From Bacteroidales bacterium (GTDB lineage: Bacteria > Bacteroidota > Bacteroidia > Bacteroidales > Bacteroidaceae): a stretch of 43,732 nt of DNA. A program made the translations under genes and the position numbers. Within the stretch, counting starts at the first letter, position 1, and the number at the start of each line of letters is the position of its first letter. The notes beneath the pieces were generated by a model. That model was not told where the DNA came from. It worked only from the letters and a program-made list of their open reading frames with translations, and ran no database searches. This document shows positions 1 to 9,137 of the stretch, piece by piece. Location: the NCBI GenBank assembly GCA_015060965.1, contig SUXN01000024.1:1-43732 (forward strand). Direction: 5' to 3'.

Positions 1-115
1 GGGGAAATATCCAAATTAATGAACATCTCCCCGATAATTTTGTCAGACCTCTATAAAGACTTTTTCAGTGCCCTCGCATTTTGCGGCAGTTTTTGTTTTG
101 TTCAAGGGTGTGTAA

Positions 116-1393
116 TCAATAACCCAATGACTTCTGCAAGTCCTCAAGTTCCTTCAGCTTGTCAGCCATCTTGAGGTTATAGTAGCAGTTGGTGAGGTTT
201 GTCAACCACAAATCGTGCTTGTCAGGAGCTACTGTGCGGAGCTTCTCAAGCAAAGGCAATGCCTTGTTGTAGTAACCCTCAAGAACCTTCTTGTCCTCAG
301 CAAGTTTCTTCTTGTCTGTTACCTTAACTGAAGACTGTGCAGCGCTGTACTCCTGAGCCTTGATAAGATAGCAACGGCCGAGGTTAGAAAGTGCGTTCTC
401 ATAGTTTGGATCAACCTGGAGAGTCTTCTCGTACCACTCGATAGCTGTATCAAAGTCCTCCTTCTGGTGTGCGATATAACCCTTGAGGTAAACGAAGAGA
501 GGATTTGAAGGATCGTTGGCCATCAACTCGTCAGCAAGCTTGCCGAGCTCCTCGCTCTGATTGCGGCTGTCATAATAGTGGATAAGTGACTGGCTGTAGT
601 AAAGATCTGACGGGAACTTTGTGATACCCTCCTTACACATGTTCAACCAAGTTGCTGTATCACCCTTCTCAAGGTAAGCAGCTGATTTGAAACGGTAAGC
701 GCTCTCGGCCATCTGTGGGTGATCCATAGCAAGGTCTACGTGTGTAAGAACCATGTCATAGTTCTCGAGCTGCATACCGCAAAGAGCCATGTTGTAAGCA
801 GCTACAGGCACGTTCACTGTATCCTTTGCCATTGCATTAGCCTTGTAGAGCTTATCAGATGCATCGATGAACATTTTGAAAAGGTAATATGCCTTCTCAT
901 ACTGCTCGTTGCCATAGTAGTAAGCACCTGCGTTATAGAACTGACCGAACTCCTGCATATATGTAGCAAGGATGAACTCACCGTATTTTGGCTTTACACG
1001 ACCCTTGGCATCGGGCATGTTGTCATACTTTTCACAGTTCTCGAGGTCGTTACCGAGCTCGTATGTATAAGAATACATCAAAGGCTCATCGAATGGAGCG
1101 CCCTCTGCACGCTTACGGTTCTCACCGTCAACAACAGCCTTCTTTGCGCTTGCGCTTACAAACCATACATATGCATCCTTATTGACGAGTTCGCTGTTTA
1201 CAGCAGTTTTGATAGCATTTGCAGCACCTACAGGGTTGGTTGAGATGTTTGATTCAGCATCCATAACCACCTTCATGAGGGCCTTTGTCTGCTTCTTCTG
1301 CTCCTTAATCTGTTCCTTTGTCAGTTCCTGACCGATAGCAAATGAACCTGCAAGGACCAATGCTAATGATAATACTAACTTTTTCATATTCAT
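116..1393 (-). CDS. Secreted tetratricopeptide-repeat protein
   Basis: A 425-residue protein starting with a signal peptide (lysines, then a hydrophobic stretch ending near AIGQ), so it is exported, probably to the periplasm. The rest is helical with TPR-like repeats; the clearest are in the C-terminal half, around residues 290-345 (alternating small and aromatic residues, as in YLKGYIAHQKEDFDTAIEWY). TPR proteins are scaffolds for protein contacts; the partner cannot be read from the sequence. It lies 19 bases downstream of gyrA on the same strand, so it is probably co-transcribed, although a job in DNA topology is unlikely. The start could be the first ATG or the second, two codons later (MKKL), which gives a more typical signal peptide. 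Bases 1-115 downstream hold no clear terminator. Confidence 0.85.
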   Translation of the reverse strand: MNMKKLVLSLALVLAGSFAIGQELTKEQIKEQKKQTKALMKVVMDAESNISTNPVGAANAIKTAVNSELVNKDAYVWFVSASAKKAVVDGENRKRAEGAPFDEPLMYSYTYELGNDLENCEKYDNMPDAKGRVKPKYGEFILATYMQEFGQFYNAGAYYYGNEQYEKAYYLFKMFIDASDKLYKANAMAKDTVNVPVAAYNMALCGMQLENYDMVLTHVDLAMDHPQMAESAYRFKSAAYLEKGDTATWLNMCKEGITKFPSDLYYSQSLIHYYDSRNQSEELGKLADELMANDPSNPLFVYLKGYIAHQKEDFDTAIEWYEKTLQVDPNYENALSNLGRCYLIKAQEYSAAQSSVKVTDKKKLAEDKKVLEGYYNKALPLLEKLRTVAPDKHDLWLTNLTNCYYNLKMADKLKELEDLQKSLGY

Positions 1394-1412
1394 TTGTGTT
1401 TAAGTTGGTTAA

Positions 1413-3932
1413 TTATTCGTTATTGTTCTCTGTTGTTTCTATTGTCTGTGCATCCTCGGGCTGAACCTCTACGGCTTCTTCGACTTCGCGTGTAACCTTG
1501 CATACAGAACCGATGCAATCGTTCTTCTTGCCGAGGTTGATGACACGTACACCCTGTGTCGCACGACCCTGTACAGGAATCTGGTCAACCGATGTACGGA
1601 TAGTGATACCCGACTTGTTGATTATCATGAGGTCGTTGTCGTTGTTCACATCCATGATTGCCACAAGGTTACCGGTCTTCTCTGTTACCTGGAGAGTCTT
1701 TACTCCCTTACAGCCACGGCTTACAGTGGGATAATCCTCGGTTGCCGAACGCTTACCGTAGCCCTGCTCAGAGAGTACAAGCAGGCTGTGCTCGGCCTCG
1801 TCGTTCTTTGGCAACACAACCATGCCTACGACCTCGTCATCCTCGGCAATGTCCATACCCTTGACACCGGTTGCCGTACGGCCCATTGCACGTACTGTAC
1901 TCTCGTTGAAGCGGACAGCCTTACCGCCACGGTTTGCAAGGATGATGTCACTGTCACCGTCGGTGAGTGCCACTGAAATCACGCGGTCATCCTCACGGAT
2001 AGTGATTGCTATGATACCGTTGGTACGTGGACGTGAATACTGCTCAAGACTGGTCTTCTTTATTATACCGTTCTTTGTACAGAATACGATGTTGTGGCTC
2101 TCTATGAAGTTCTTGTCGGCAAGAGTCTTCACGCGCACGAATGCATTGACTGCATCATCGGCATCGATATTGAGCATGTTCTGTATTGCACGGCCCTTGG
2201 AGTTCTTGTTGCCCTCGGGAATCTCATATACCTTGAGCCAATAGCACTTACCGCGCTGTGTAAAGAAGAGCATAGTGTTGTGCATTGTGGCTGTGTATAT
2301 ATACTCGATGAAGTCGCTGTCGCGTGTGTCGCTGCCCTTTGAGCCCACGCCGCCACGGTTCTGGCTGCGATACTCGGTGAGCGGTGTGCGCTTGATGTAA
2401 CCCATGTGCGAGATTGTGATAACCATCTCGTCGTCGGCATAGAAGTCCTCGGGGTTGAAGTCGCTCGATGCGCTGTAGTCAATCTTACAACGGCGCTCGT
2501 CACCGTACTTCTCCTTGATTTCAAAGAGCTCGTCCTTGATGACCTGCTTGCAGAGCTCCTCATCAGTGAGTATAGCGTTGTAGTACTCGATCTTGCGCAT
2601 GAGTTCCTCGTACTCGGCGTGCAGCTTGTCCTGCTGTATACCGGTGAGCTGTGCAAGACGCATCTCAACGATTGCTGCTGCCTGGACCTCGGTGAGGTTG
2701 AAGCGCTCCATGAGGGCTGTTCTTGCATCAGCAGGAGACTTGGCAGCCTTGATAAGGCGTACAACCTCGTCGATGTTGTCCGATGCGATGATAAGACCCT
2801 CTACAATGTGGGCGCGCTCCTCGGCCTTGCGGAGCTCGTACTTTGTACGGCGGATGACAACCTCGTGACGATGCTCGACAAAGCAACCGATGCACTCCTT
2901 CAAAGAGAGCAGCTTTGGACGGCCACCTACAAGAGCAATGCAGTTCACACTGAACGAGGTCTGCAAAGAGCTCATCTTATAGAGTTTGTTCAGGATGACA
3001 TTGGCGTTGGCATCGCGCTTCACGTCAATTACGATACGCATACCCGACTGGTCAGACTCGTCGTTGATATTTGAAATACCGTCGATCTTCTTCTCGTTGA
3101 CCATTGAGGCGATATCCTTGATAAGCTCCTCCTTGTTTACGTTGTATGGGATTGCCGTTACGACAATCTTGTCGTGCTGTGCACCCGACTCAATCTCGGC
3201 AACCGCACGCATAATGACACGGCCACGGCCGGTCTCATATGCCTCACGTACACCGTTGAGTCCGAAAATATCGCAACCTGTAGGGAAATCAGGAGCCTTC
3301 ACGTGCTCCATCAGGCCGTCAGTGTCGATATCGGGGTTATCGATATAAGCCACACAGGCATCAAGAACCTCGCTGAGGTTGTGTGTCGGGATATTTGTAG
3401 CCATACCTACGGCAATACCCGATGAACCGTTTACAAGAAGGTTCGGGATACGTGTAGGCATAACGGTTGGCTCTACAAATTCGTCGTTGTAGTTAGGCTG
3501 GAAGTCAACGGTCTCCTTGTAGAGGTCCTGTGACAACTCCTCACCGATCTTGTGCAGACGGGCCTCGGTGTAACGCATCGCCGCTGGCGAGTCGCCGTCG
3601 ATTGAACCGAAGTTACCCTGTCCGTCAATCAGAGGGTAACGCATTACCCAATCCTGGGCCATACGTACAAGAGCACCGTAAACCGATGAGTCACCGTGCG
3701 GGTGATACTTACCGAGTACGTCTCCGACCGTACGGGCCGATTTCTTGTATGGTTTATCCGAAGTATTTCCCAGCTCCATCATACCGTAGATGATACGGCG
3801 ATGAACGGGCTTCAGACCATCTCGAACATCGGGCAATGCACGTGCTACAATTACCGACATTGAGTAGTCAATGTAAGATGATCTCATCTCTTCTTCTACA
3901 TTGACCTTAATAATTCTGTCGTTCTCAATCAT
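1413..3932 (-). CDS. gyrA: DNA gyrase subunit A
   Basis: Full-length (839 residues) GyrA, the DNA-cleaving subunit of the type II topoisomerase that introduces negative supercoils, working as A2B2 with GyrB (not in this window). The winged-helix region is intact and the catalytic tyrosine is Tyr121 in RYTEARL. The quinolone-determining region reads [10 protein letters not shown]: Ser82 matches E. coli Ser83, but Gly86 stands where E. coli has Asp87. The C-terminal beta-pinwheel carries the GyrA box as QNRGGVG (residues 524-530), a relaxed version of QRRGGKG. The tail is acidic ([22 protein letters not shown] region). No good promoter match was found in the AT-rich upstream stretch. A TPR gene follows 19 bases downstream. 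Confidence 0.98.
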   Translation of the reverse strand: MIENDRIIKVNVEEEMRSSYIDYSMSVIVARALPDVRDGLKPVHRRIIYGMMELGNTSDKPYKKSARTVGDVLGKYHPHGDSSVYGALVRMAQDWVMRYPLIDGQGNFGSIDGDSPAAMRYTEARLHKIGEELSQDLYKETVDFQPNYNDEFVEPTVMPTRIPNLLVNGSSGIAVGMATNIPTHNLSEVLDACVAYIDNPDIDTDGLMEHVKAPDFPTGCDIFGLNGVREAYETGRGRVIMRAVAEIESGAQHDKIVVTAIPYNVNKEELIKDIASMVNEKKIDGISNINDESDQSGMRIVIDVKRDANANVILNKLYKMSSLQTSFSVNCIALVGGRPKLLSLKECIGCFVEHRHEVVIRRTKYELRKAEERAHIVEGLIIASDNIDEVVRLIKAAKSPADARTALMERFNLTEVQAAAIVEMRLAQLTGIQQDKLHAEYEELMRKIEYYNAILTDEELCKQVIKDELFEIKEKYGDERRCKIDYSASSDFNPEDFYADDEMVITISHMGYIKRTPLTEYRSQNRGGVGSKGSDTRDSDFIEYIYTATMHNTMLFFTQRGKCYWLKVYEIPEGNKNSKGRAIQNMLNIDADDAVNAFVRVKTLADKNFIESHNIVFCTKNGIIKKTSLEQYSRPRTNGIIAITIREDDRVISVALTDGDSDIILANRGGKAVRFNESTVRAMGRTATGVKGMDIAEDDEVVGMVVLPKNDEAEHSLLVLSEQGYGKRSATEDYPTVSRGCKGVKTLQVTEKTGNLVAIMDVNNDNDLMIINKSGITIRTSVDQIPVQGRATQGVRVINLGKKNDCIGSVCKVTREVEEAVEVQPEDAQTIETTENNNE

Positions 3933-4072
3933 CTAAAATAAATATTATTAATTAAAATTTCGTTTGCTATCTCGCTTTATATATACCTTATTAATATAAA
4001 ACATCGCTAAATTAATCAAATTTGCCGAATGGGGCAAAAAAATTAAGTATTATTAAGCTCTACAAGCGCATT

Positions 4073-4111
4073 AAACCGCCTTTTAAAGCAAAAAGCTCTA
4101 AAAAGCGGTTT
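4073..4111 (-). terminator. Possible terminator of the P5-like gene
   Basis: An inverted repeat, AAACCGC at 4073-4079 and GCGGTTT at 4105-4111, with further A/T pairing inside, lies 20-60 bases after the stop of the minus-strand gene at 4133. There is no clean T tract, so termination efficiency is uncertain. Confidence 0.4.
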
Positions 4112-4132
4112 AAATGGCCTTTAAAAGCGTGT

Positions 4133-4540
4133 TTACCCGAACGCCAATTGCCAACCTTTTTTAACATCTTGCGCCTTTGCCGGCACTCCGTTCTCCATCC
4201 AAGACATTGCCGATACAATCCTTTGCATAAGCGATGCGTCAGTAATGCATAGTTCAGCATCGGCATCCACTGCACTTTTCCCGGCTACAAACCGCACATA
4301 ATTCTCAGTGTCGTTCTCCACCGGCGGTGCCCAACGGTTTATCCAACCGCGCAGGGTCTTCAGCGAATGACGCAGAAAATAGTTCCTCAAGGTTATGAAC
4401 GCAGCCCTGTAACCCCAACTTGCATCAATGAAAGAAAAAAACTCCTTGTCACTCTGTATTTCCGACAATCCTTTCCACTTTGTCCCGTTCCGCCGTATGT
4501 TCAGCGGATTGTTGTTTCTTAAACCTCGCGAGATTTTCAT
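4133..4540 (-). CDS. Phage structural protein P5-like small protein
   Basis: A 135-residue basic protein. It opens with MKISRGLRNNNPLNIRR, followed by W-K-G-L and later WGYRAAFITLRNYF. This pattern (RG-RNNNPLNIR, then a Gly-Tyr-Arg-Ala turn) is typical of small proteins annotated in Bacteroidales as 'structural protein P5', related to phage virion or wall-degrading proteins. Such genes occur alone in chromosomes without other phage genes, as here between gyrA and trmD, so it may be domesticated. An upstream in-frame TTG at 4552 would add four residues, but it overlaps the -7 promoter element, so the ATG at 4540 is preferred. Function unknown; a peptidoglycan-related role is only a guess. Confidence 0.7.
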   Translation of the reverse strand: MKISRGLRNNNPLNIRRNGTKWKGLSEIQSDKEFFSFIDASWGYRAAFITLRNYFLRHSLKTLRGWINRWAPPVENDTENYVRFVAGKSAVDADAELCITDASLMQRIVSAMSWMENGVPAKAQDVKKGWQLAFG

Positions 4541-4549
4541 TTTTTGATG

Positions 4550-4557
4550 CAAATGTA
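4550..4557 (-). promoter_or_regulatory. -7 element TACATTTG for the P5-like gene
   Basis: The minus strand reads TACATTTG, a match to the Bacteroidota -7 consensus TAnnTTTG, ending ten bases before the ATG at 4540. Transcription would start only a few bases before the start codon, implying a nearly leaderless mRNA. No good -33 element is visible. Confidence 0.5.
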
Positions 4558-4617
4558 CAATCGGTGGAAAAAATCGAAATGCTGTCTTACTAATTTAAGT
4601 TTGTACGCCAAGATACC

Positions 4618-4646
4618 TTTGCTCTCAAATAAAAATCTTATCTTCG
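4618..4646 (+). promoter_or_regulatory. Promoter of trmD
   Basis: TTTG at 4618-4621 and TATCTTCG at 4639-4646, 17 bases apart, resemble the Bacteroidota -33/-7 promoter with one mismatch in the -7 element (TTCG for TTTG). The leader to the trmD ATG at 4704 would be about 50 bases. Confidence 0.5.
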
Positions 4647-4703
4647 CAAAGAAATATAAAATATGTTTCTATCAGAAAAACAATTTACAAAAATATATTC
4701 AAG

Positions 4704-5378
4704 ATGCGAGTTGACATAATTACCACCTTTCCCGAGATGATGGAGAGCTTCTTCAATTCATCAATTATGGGACGTGCACAACGTAACGGATACGCAGAAA
4801 TTTGTTTACATAATTTACGTGATTATACAACTGACAAGCACCGCAAGACCGACGATTACCCTTTTGGAGGCTGTGCAGGACTTGTTATGAAAATAGAGCC
4901 TATTGACAACTGTATAAAGCAGCTGAAGGCACAAAGAGAGTACGATGAGGTTATTTATACAAGCCCAGACGGCGAAGTTTTTGACCAGCCGATGGCAAAT
5001 TCACTCTCAATGAAGCAAAATCTCATCTTTTTGTGCGGACATTACAAGGGAATTGACCACAGAATTCGTGAACACTTGATTACTAAAGAGATAAGCATTG
5101 GCGACTACGTTTTAACGGGTGGCGAATTAGCAGTTGAGGTAATATGCGACGCAGTTATTCGCCTAATTCCGGGCGTAATTTCGGACGAAACTTCGGCATT
5201 GAGCGACTCTTTCCAGGATAATTTGCTTGCTCCTCCGGTATATACACGCCCTGCAGAGTACAACGGATGGAAAGTCCCAGAAATTCTATTGTCAGGCCAC
5301 GAGGCAAAGATACGCCAATGGGAGTTCGAGCAGTCACTTGAACGCACAAAGCGCTTACGCCCTGACCTCTTGAAGTAA
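4704..5378 (+). CDS. trmD: tRNA (guanine-N1-)-methyltransferase
   Basis: 224 residues, normal length for TrmD, the SPOUT-fold dimeric enzyme that transfers a methyl group from S-adenosylmethionine to N1 of G37 in tRNAs with G36, preventing +1 frameshifting. Family motifs are all present: the N-terminal TTFPEMM, the deep-knot cofactor loops LCGHYKGID (110-118) and [14 protein letters not shown] (131-144), and PPVYTRP with the [10 protein letters not shown] segment (177-200). The gene stands alone here, flanked by minus-strand genes, with its own promoter upstream and a perfect palindromic terminator downstream. It is not in the rpsP-rimM-rplS operon known from Proteobacteria, which is usual for Bacteroidota. 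Confidence 0.97.
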   Translation: MRVDIITTFPEMMESFFNSSIMGRAQRNGYAEICLHNLRDYTTDKHRKTDDYPFGGCAGLVMKIEPIDNCIKQLKAQREYDEVIYTSPDGEVFDQPMANSLSMKQNLIFLCGHYKGIDHRIREHLITKEISIGDYVLTGGELAVEVICDAVIRLIPGVISDETSALSDSFQDNLLAPPVYTRPAEYNGWKVPEILLSGHEAKIRQWEFEQSLERTKRLRPDLLK

Positions 5379-5442
5379 AATGAAATTTATTTATATATTA
5401 CATTTGTATATACAAAAGTAACATAGTGTTTCAAATGTATAT

Positions 5443-5488
5443 TCATATAAAAAAGATAGCAACCGCGGTTGCTATCTTTTTTATATGA
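5443..5488. terminator. Bidirectional terminator between trmD and pyrD
   Basis: A perfect 46-base palindrome centred between 5465 and 5466. The GC core GATAGCAACCGCGGTTGCTATC is flanked by six A on one side and six T on the other, so it forms a strong hairpin followed by a T tract on either strand. It sits between the convergent trmD (ends 5378) and pyrD (ends 5524). Confidence 0.93.
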
Positions 5489-5523
5489 CAATCTCCCGAA
5501 AAGGAAGAAACATTGAATTACAA

Positions 5524-6435
5524 TCAGACCTCAAGCGCACCGATAAGCTCGCTTACAGAGTTCATCTTGTGACGTACAAGATAATCCTCAATGTAATCGA
5601 CAATCTCACCTGTAACTGCCGGATTCATGAAGTTTGCAGTACCAACCTCTATGGCACTTGCTCCGGCAAGCAGGAACTCAATGGCATCAGCACCGGTTGT
5701 AATACCTCCGATACCCACTACAGGAATCTTCACAGCCTTGGCAACCTGCCATACCATACGCAATGCTATCGGCTTCACAGCGGGGCCACTCATACCACCG
5801 GTGATGGTAGAGAGAACAGGACGGCGTTTCTCCGAGTCAATTGCCATACCGAGCAAAGTGTTGATGAGCGACACACTGTCGGCACCGGCACCCTCAACGG
5901 CACGCGCAATCTCTGTAATGTCGGTCACATTGGGCGAGAGCTTAACGATCAGGGGCTTGGGATAAGCCTTGCGCACAGCAGAAACGACCTCAGCAGCCGA
6001 AGCAGCCTGCACACCGAACGCCATACCTCCCTGCTTAACGTTAGGACAAGAAATATTGAGCTCGATTGCAGGAATCTTGTCAAGCGCAGCAACCTTCTCG
6101 GCACAAGCCACATAATCCTCGATGCAGGCACCCGATACATTCACGATAACATTTGTATCCAGGTCCTTGAGCTGCGGATATATGTTCCGGGCAAAATAAT
6201 CCACGCCCTTGTTCTGCAAGCCCACAGCATTGAGCATGCCCAGAGGAGTCTCTGCGCTACGTGGATAAGGATTACCTTCGCGGTGGTTCAAGGTTGTACC
6301 TTTTACAATAAAACCACCCAACTTGTTCAAATCTACAAAATCGGCAAACTCAATACCGTAGCCGAATGTTCCCGATGCGGTCAGGACAGGATTCTTCAGT
6401 TCAAGACCGCCTATTTTTACATCTGTCTTTACCAT
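5524..6435 (-). CDS. pyrD: Dihydroorotate dehydrogenase B, catalytic subunit
   Basis: 303 residues. It oxidises dihydroorotate to orotate in pyrimidine synthesis using FMN; in the class 1B enzyme electrons pass through PyrK to NAD+. The FMN-binding TIM barrel is complete: [11 protein letters not shown] near residue 20, the substrate loop [12 protein letters not shown], the [13 protein letters not shown] segment with the class 1 active-site cysteine, and the phosphate-binding [26 protein letters not shown] near the C-terminus. The start overlaps the end of pyrK by seven bases, so the two are translationally coupled, matching the alpha2beta2 complex. Cytoplasmic. Confidence 0.97.
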   Translation of the reverse strand: MVKTDVKIGGLELKNPVLTASGTFGYGIEFADFVDLNKLGGFIVKGTTLNHREGNPYPRSAETPLGMLNAVGLQNKGVDYFARNIYPQLKDLDTNVIVNVSGACIEDYVACAEKVAALDKIPAIELNISCPNVKQGGMAFGVQAASAAEVVSAVRKAYPKPLIVKLSPNVTDITEIARAVEGAGADSVSLINTLLGMAIDSEKRRPVLSTITGGMSGPAVKPIALRMVWQVAKAVKIPVVGIGGITTGADAIEFLLAGASAIEVGTANFMNPAVTGEIVDYIEDYLVRHKMNSVSELIGALEV

Positions 6436-7196
6436 TTCAGTTCATCTATTGAAAATACCGGACCATCTGTACACACACACTTGTGTCCCTCCTTTGTATC
6501 CTCTACGCAGCAGAGACACGCACCCAGGCCGCAAGCCATCTTGTTCTCGAGCGACACCTCGCAACCGATGCCTTTTTCACGGGCATACTTCGCTACAGAA
6601 AGCATCATCGGCTTTGGGCCACAAGTAAAGATATAATCGAACTTCTCGTTGAGTACGGAATGATTTGTAACATAACCCTTCTCGCCGAGAGTTGCATCCT
6701 CAGTAGTATATTCCACACGGCCAAGCGCCTCGTATGCCTCACGCAGATAGAGGTCTTTTGCCGAACGGGCACCGATGAGGATTGTGAAATCACAGCCGCG
6801 TGCCTTGAGCTCCTGGGCAAGATAATATAGAGGCGCAGAACCAACACCGCCACCTACAAGCAGATATCTTTTGCCTGCTGACTCGGGAAGCGTGAAACCG
6901 TTACCGAGCGGCATCAGAGTGTTGACCTTATCGCCAGCCTTGAGAGAACCCAACCATCGTGTACCATCACCCACCAGCTGCACAAGGAAGCCTACCTCAT
7001 TCTTCTCTGCATCGAAACTGTGCACCGAGATAGGACGACGCAGCATCACTGTAGGTGTGTTGTCTATACGCAGTTCCGCAAACTGTCCGGGAAAAGTTGC
7101 GGGCAGAGGCTGCTCGCAGCCCATTACCAACAACACGCAGTTGGCATTGACACGCTGCACCTCTTTTATTGTCAAATCGACAAGAACTTTTTTCAT
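6429..7196 (-). CDS. pyrK: Dihydroorotate dehydrogenase B, electron-transfer subunit
   Basis: 255 residues, the FAD and [2Fe-2S] subunit that takes electrons from PyrD to NAD+. Seen in order: an FAD-binding barrel with RRPISVHS (53-60), a nucleotide-binding Rossmann domain with GGGVGSAPL (115-123), the TCGPKPMM element (191-198), and a C-terminal cysteine cluster with Cys222, Cys227, Cys229, Cys230, Cys240 and Cys242, of which four bind the iron-sulphur cluster. It is the first gene of the pyrK-pyrD pair. A -7-like element is at 7236-7243. Confidence 0.96.
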   Translation of the reverse strand: MKKVLVDLTIKEVQRVNANCVLLVMGCEQPLPATFPGQFAELRIDNTPTVMLRRPISVHSFDAEKNEVGFLVQLVGDGTRWLGSLKAGDKVNTLMPLGNGFTLPESAGKRYLLVGGGVGSAPLYYLAQELKARGCDFTILIGARSAKDLYLREAYEALGRVEYTTEDATLGEKGYVTNHSVLNEKFDYIFTCGPKPMMLSVAKYAREKGIGCEVSLENKMACGLGACLCCVEDTKEGHKCVCTDGPVFSIDELKW

Positions 7197-7235
7197 AATC
7201 TGTATGTTCTTTTATGTTACATTATTCTATAAATG

Positions 7236-7243
7236 CGAAGATA
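7236..7243 (-). promoter_or_regulatory. -7-like element for pyrK-pyrD
   Basis: The minus strand reads TATCTTCG about 40 bases before the pyrK ATG. This is the same -7 variant (TTCG for TTTG) found before trmD and the CBM9-like gene. No convincing -33 TTTG was found. Confidence 0.4.
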
Positions 7244-7354
7244 GCACATTTTTGGATGCACTTCCCATTTTAAGAGAAAATATTTTATCTGCATGATTCA
7301 CAGATGCGGATAAACGGAACCTATAACCTCCCCACAAGCATCCGATATACAACA

Positions 7355-7378
7355 AAACCGGCATAAGCCGGCCTTGTA
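7355..7378 (-). terminator. Terminator of the XRE regulator gene
   Basis: A five-pair GC stem (CCGGC/GCCGG) with loop ATAA lies at 7358-7371. On the minus strand it is followed by TTTTGTT, giving an intrinsic terminator 40-60 bases after the regulator's stop and before the pyrK promoter. Confidence 0.75.
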
Positions 7379-7417
7379 TTATTTATCCTCCATGCTACAC
7401 CATTCGAACCGCAACAA

Positions 7418-7927
7418 TCATTTTTCAGGGAAAAGAGTCTCATACGTACCATCAGTGTAGAAAATACGTATCTCTTTTATACGTTTTTCATTTACAGGCT
7501 GCTGTTGAGCCTTGGTAACAGCAGTACGACGCGGTTGACGCTCCACAACAACCCTTTGTTGCTGTTGTTGACGCACAGGACGCTGTGAAGCCTGTTCCTG
7601 ACGTGATTGTACCACATTCAGCACCTGCTGCAACTCCGGCTGTTCATGCTCCGGTTGTGAAAAGAGACTGTTTTCAACAGACGGAACGGCAGATACAGCA
7701 CTTTTGGAAGCAGTTACAGGTTCTTCTCCGGCACCTGTCATAAGCCATTTGAGATCCAGTTCAGGGAAAGCATCATAAATCTTCAGCAGGACCTCAAGAC
7801 TGGGTTTATTTCTACCGCTGAGGATATGCGATACAGATGCGCGCTGAATCCCTGTTTTCTCTGCAAACTGTGAAGGTGACAGCTCATAGCACTTCATAAG
7901 CAATTCTATCCTTTCTCTCTCGTTCAT
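7418..7927 (-). CDS. XRE-family HTH transcriptional regulator
   Basis: 169 residues. Residues 1-65 form a lambda-repressor-like helix-turn-helix: SPSQFAEKTGIQRASVSHILSGRNKPSLEVLLKI, ending in the WLMTGAGEEP motif common in Bacteroidales XRE proteins. A long low-complexity Gln/Arg-rich linker follows (about 90-145, including QQQQQR), then a short conserved-looking tail, RIKEIRIFYTDGTYETLFPEK. A single-gene unit with its own terminator. An inverted repeat GTTTGC-AA-GCAAAC lies directly after its -7 element, which suggests self-repression. Targets other than itself cannot be inferred. Confidence 0.88.
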   Translation of the reverse strand: MNERERIELLMKCYELSPSQFAEKTGIQRASVSHILSGRNKPSLEVLLKIYDAFPELDLKWLMTGAGEEPVTASKSAVSAVPSVENSLFSQPEHEQPELQQVLNVVQSRQEQASQRPVRQQQQQRVVVERQPRRTAVTKAQQQPVNEKRIKEIRIFYTDGTYETLFPEK

Positions 7928-7958
7928 GTTTTATGCATTTTCAAAGTTGTATACATTT

Positions 7959-7986
7959 GTTTGCAAGCAAACTTTTTACAAAGATA
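7959..7986 (-). promoter_or_regulatory. Promoter and likely autorepression operator of the XRE gene
   Basis: The minus strand has TATCTTTG (7979-7986), an exact TAnnTTTG -7 element. Just downstream, over the expected transcription start, is the inverted repeat GTTTGC-AA-GCAAAC (7959-7972). An operator covering the start site fits repression by the HTH protein encoded 32 bases on. Confidence 0.6.
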
Positions 7987-9040
7987 AAAACATTTTTCCA
8001 AACAAACAACTATTAAGGCATCACCGCAATTACACAACAAAACAACATGACGATACATTTATAAACTCAATATCATTTATTACATTTTGACAAAACAACA
8101 TTACACTTCACCCATCTGGCACAACAAGAAATGCAGACAACATAACAAACAGAGAAACGCCAATAGATATAATTTACACTATATTATTTTCGTAATATCT
8201 TGATTTGTATTACATTATCACCGAAAAACATTCAATTTATACGGTTCTCATAGCATAATACCCGCAAAAAGCGCATTTTATTTATAGTAAAACATCATGA
8301 TGTAATAACTAAAATACTGATTTTAAACAAATTATCATAAATAAACATTCTATGTATATTTTTTGCATACAACTATAAACAGGGTTAGTAACAGGGTGTT
8401 GATAACAGAGCCTGAACAGCTGTTATTTTGCAAGTATGGTGACACGAATATGCATTTACCTTTGTAACATAGTCGAGAATTGACAAAAACAACCCCTACT
8501 CCACCTGTCAATATTATACAAATGTTTAAACAAAACCACGACAAATCAATACTAAAATTTACAATTGTTTTAGCAAAATCGTGAATAAATATAGATTTCA
8601 CCCCTTCTCAAACATATGTATTGATCGAAATTTAATATTGTTTCAATATTTGTGGGTGAATTATCAGGTAGTTGATTATTTTCAATTCTCAGAGAGTGAA
8701 AATTTGCATTATTAATTGATTTACAGATAATTACAAACAAAATACCACTACCCGAAGGACAACAAAATAGAAAATACGTGTTGATTGAACAAGAAAATGG
8801 CGTTTATCACCACATAATCAGGCCTACAACATGAAAAAGAAATAAAAATGCGTTTTATACCTAAAAACGGCAGTTATCGATACTACACCCGTATTACCTA
8901 TCACTCACCAATAAGAAAACCGATACACTCTATCCGTAAACACAAGAAAACACGTAGGAACAGAAAAAGCATATGGAACTCCGATGAAATAAAACAGTCA
9001 GGCAATGCCTTTACCAATACATACGTTCATTTTTGCATTT
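7987..9040. other. AT-rich stretch without a credible gene
   Basis: About 1.05 kb, very AT-rich. Frames of 83 codons (minus, 8350-8601) and 91 codons (plus, 8848-9123) exist but show no family resemblance and have poor composition. Seen here: a TACCTTTG -7 element on the plus strand at 8457-8464, a small inverted repeat ATAACAG/CTGTTAT near 8403-8430, and AATATTG-TTT-CAATATT near 8635-8652. A small RNA is possible; none was recognised. Confidence 0.4.
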
Positions 9041-9086
9041 ATACAACAAAACAAAAAAGCAGGCCGCACACAATGTGTGACCTGCT
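9041..9086 (-). terminator. Terminator of the M6 protease gene
   Basis: The outer stem AGCAGG (9058-9063) pairs with CCTGCT (9081-9086), with an inner stem CACAC/GTGTG. On the minus strand the hairpin is followed by TTTTTTGTTTTGTTG, a strong T tract. It lies about 50 bases after the protease stop codon. Confidence 0.88.
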
Positions 9087-9137
9087 CTACCATAGAATGG
9101 ACAGCACGGTACTGCCCAAATAAATTATATCATGCGG

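Noticed and set aside
719-1243. 174-codon frame opposite the TPR gene
   Set aside because: It is the mirror of a well-supported coding region, with no family resemblance and a composition rich in His, Cys and Ile typical of antisense frames.
2129-2764. 211-codon frame overlapping gyrA
   Set aside because: Lies within gyrA in another frame, is rich in Ser, Arg and Thr, and shows no motif.
5485-6636. 383-codon frame opposite pyrD and pyrK
   Set aside because: Long only because the opposite strand codes for pyrD; it matches no family, and pyrD and pyrK motifs are unambiguous.
8350-8601. 83-codon minus-strand frame in the AT-rich gap
   Set aside because: Poor codon composition, no promoter in the right place and no recognised domain; possible but not supported.
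8848-9123. 91-codon plus-strand frame before the M6 protease terminator
   Set aside because: Runs through the terminator hairpin of the opposite gene and has a low-complexity basic sequence without domain signs.
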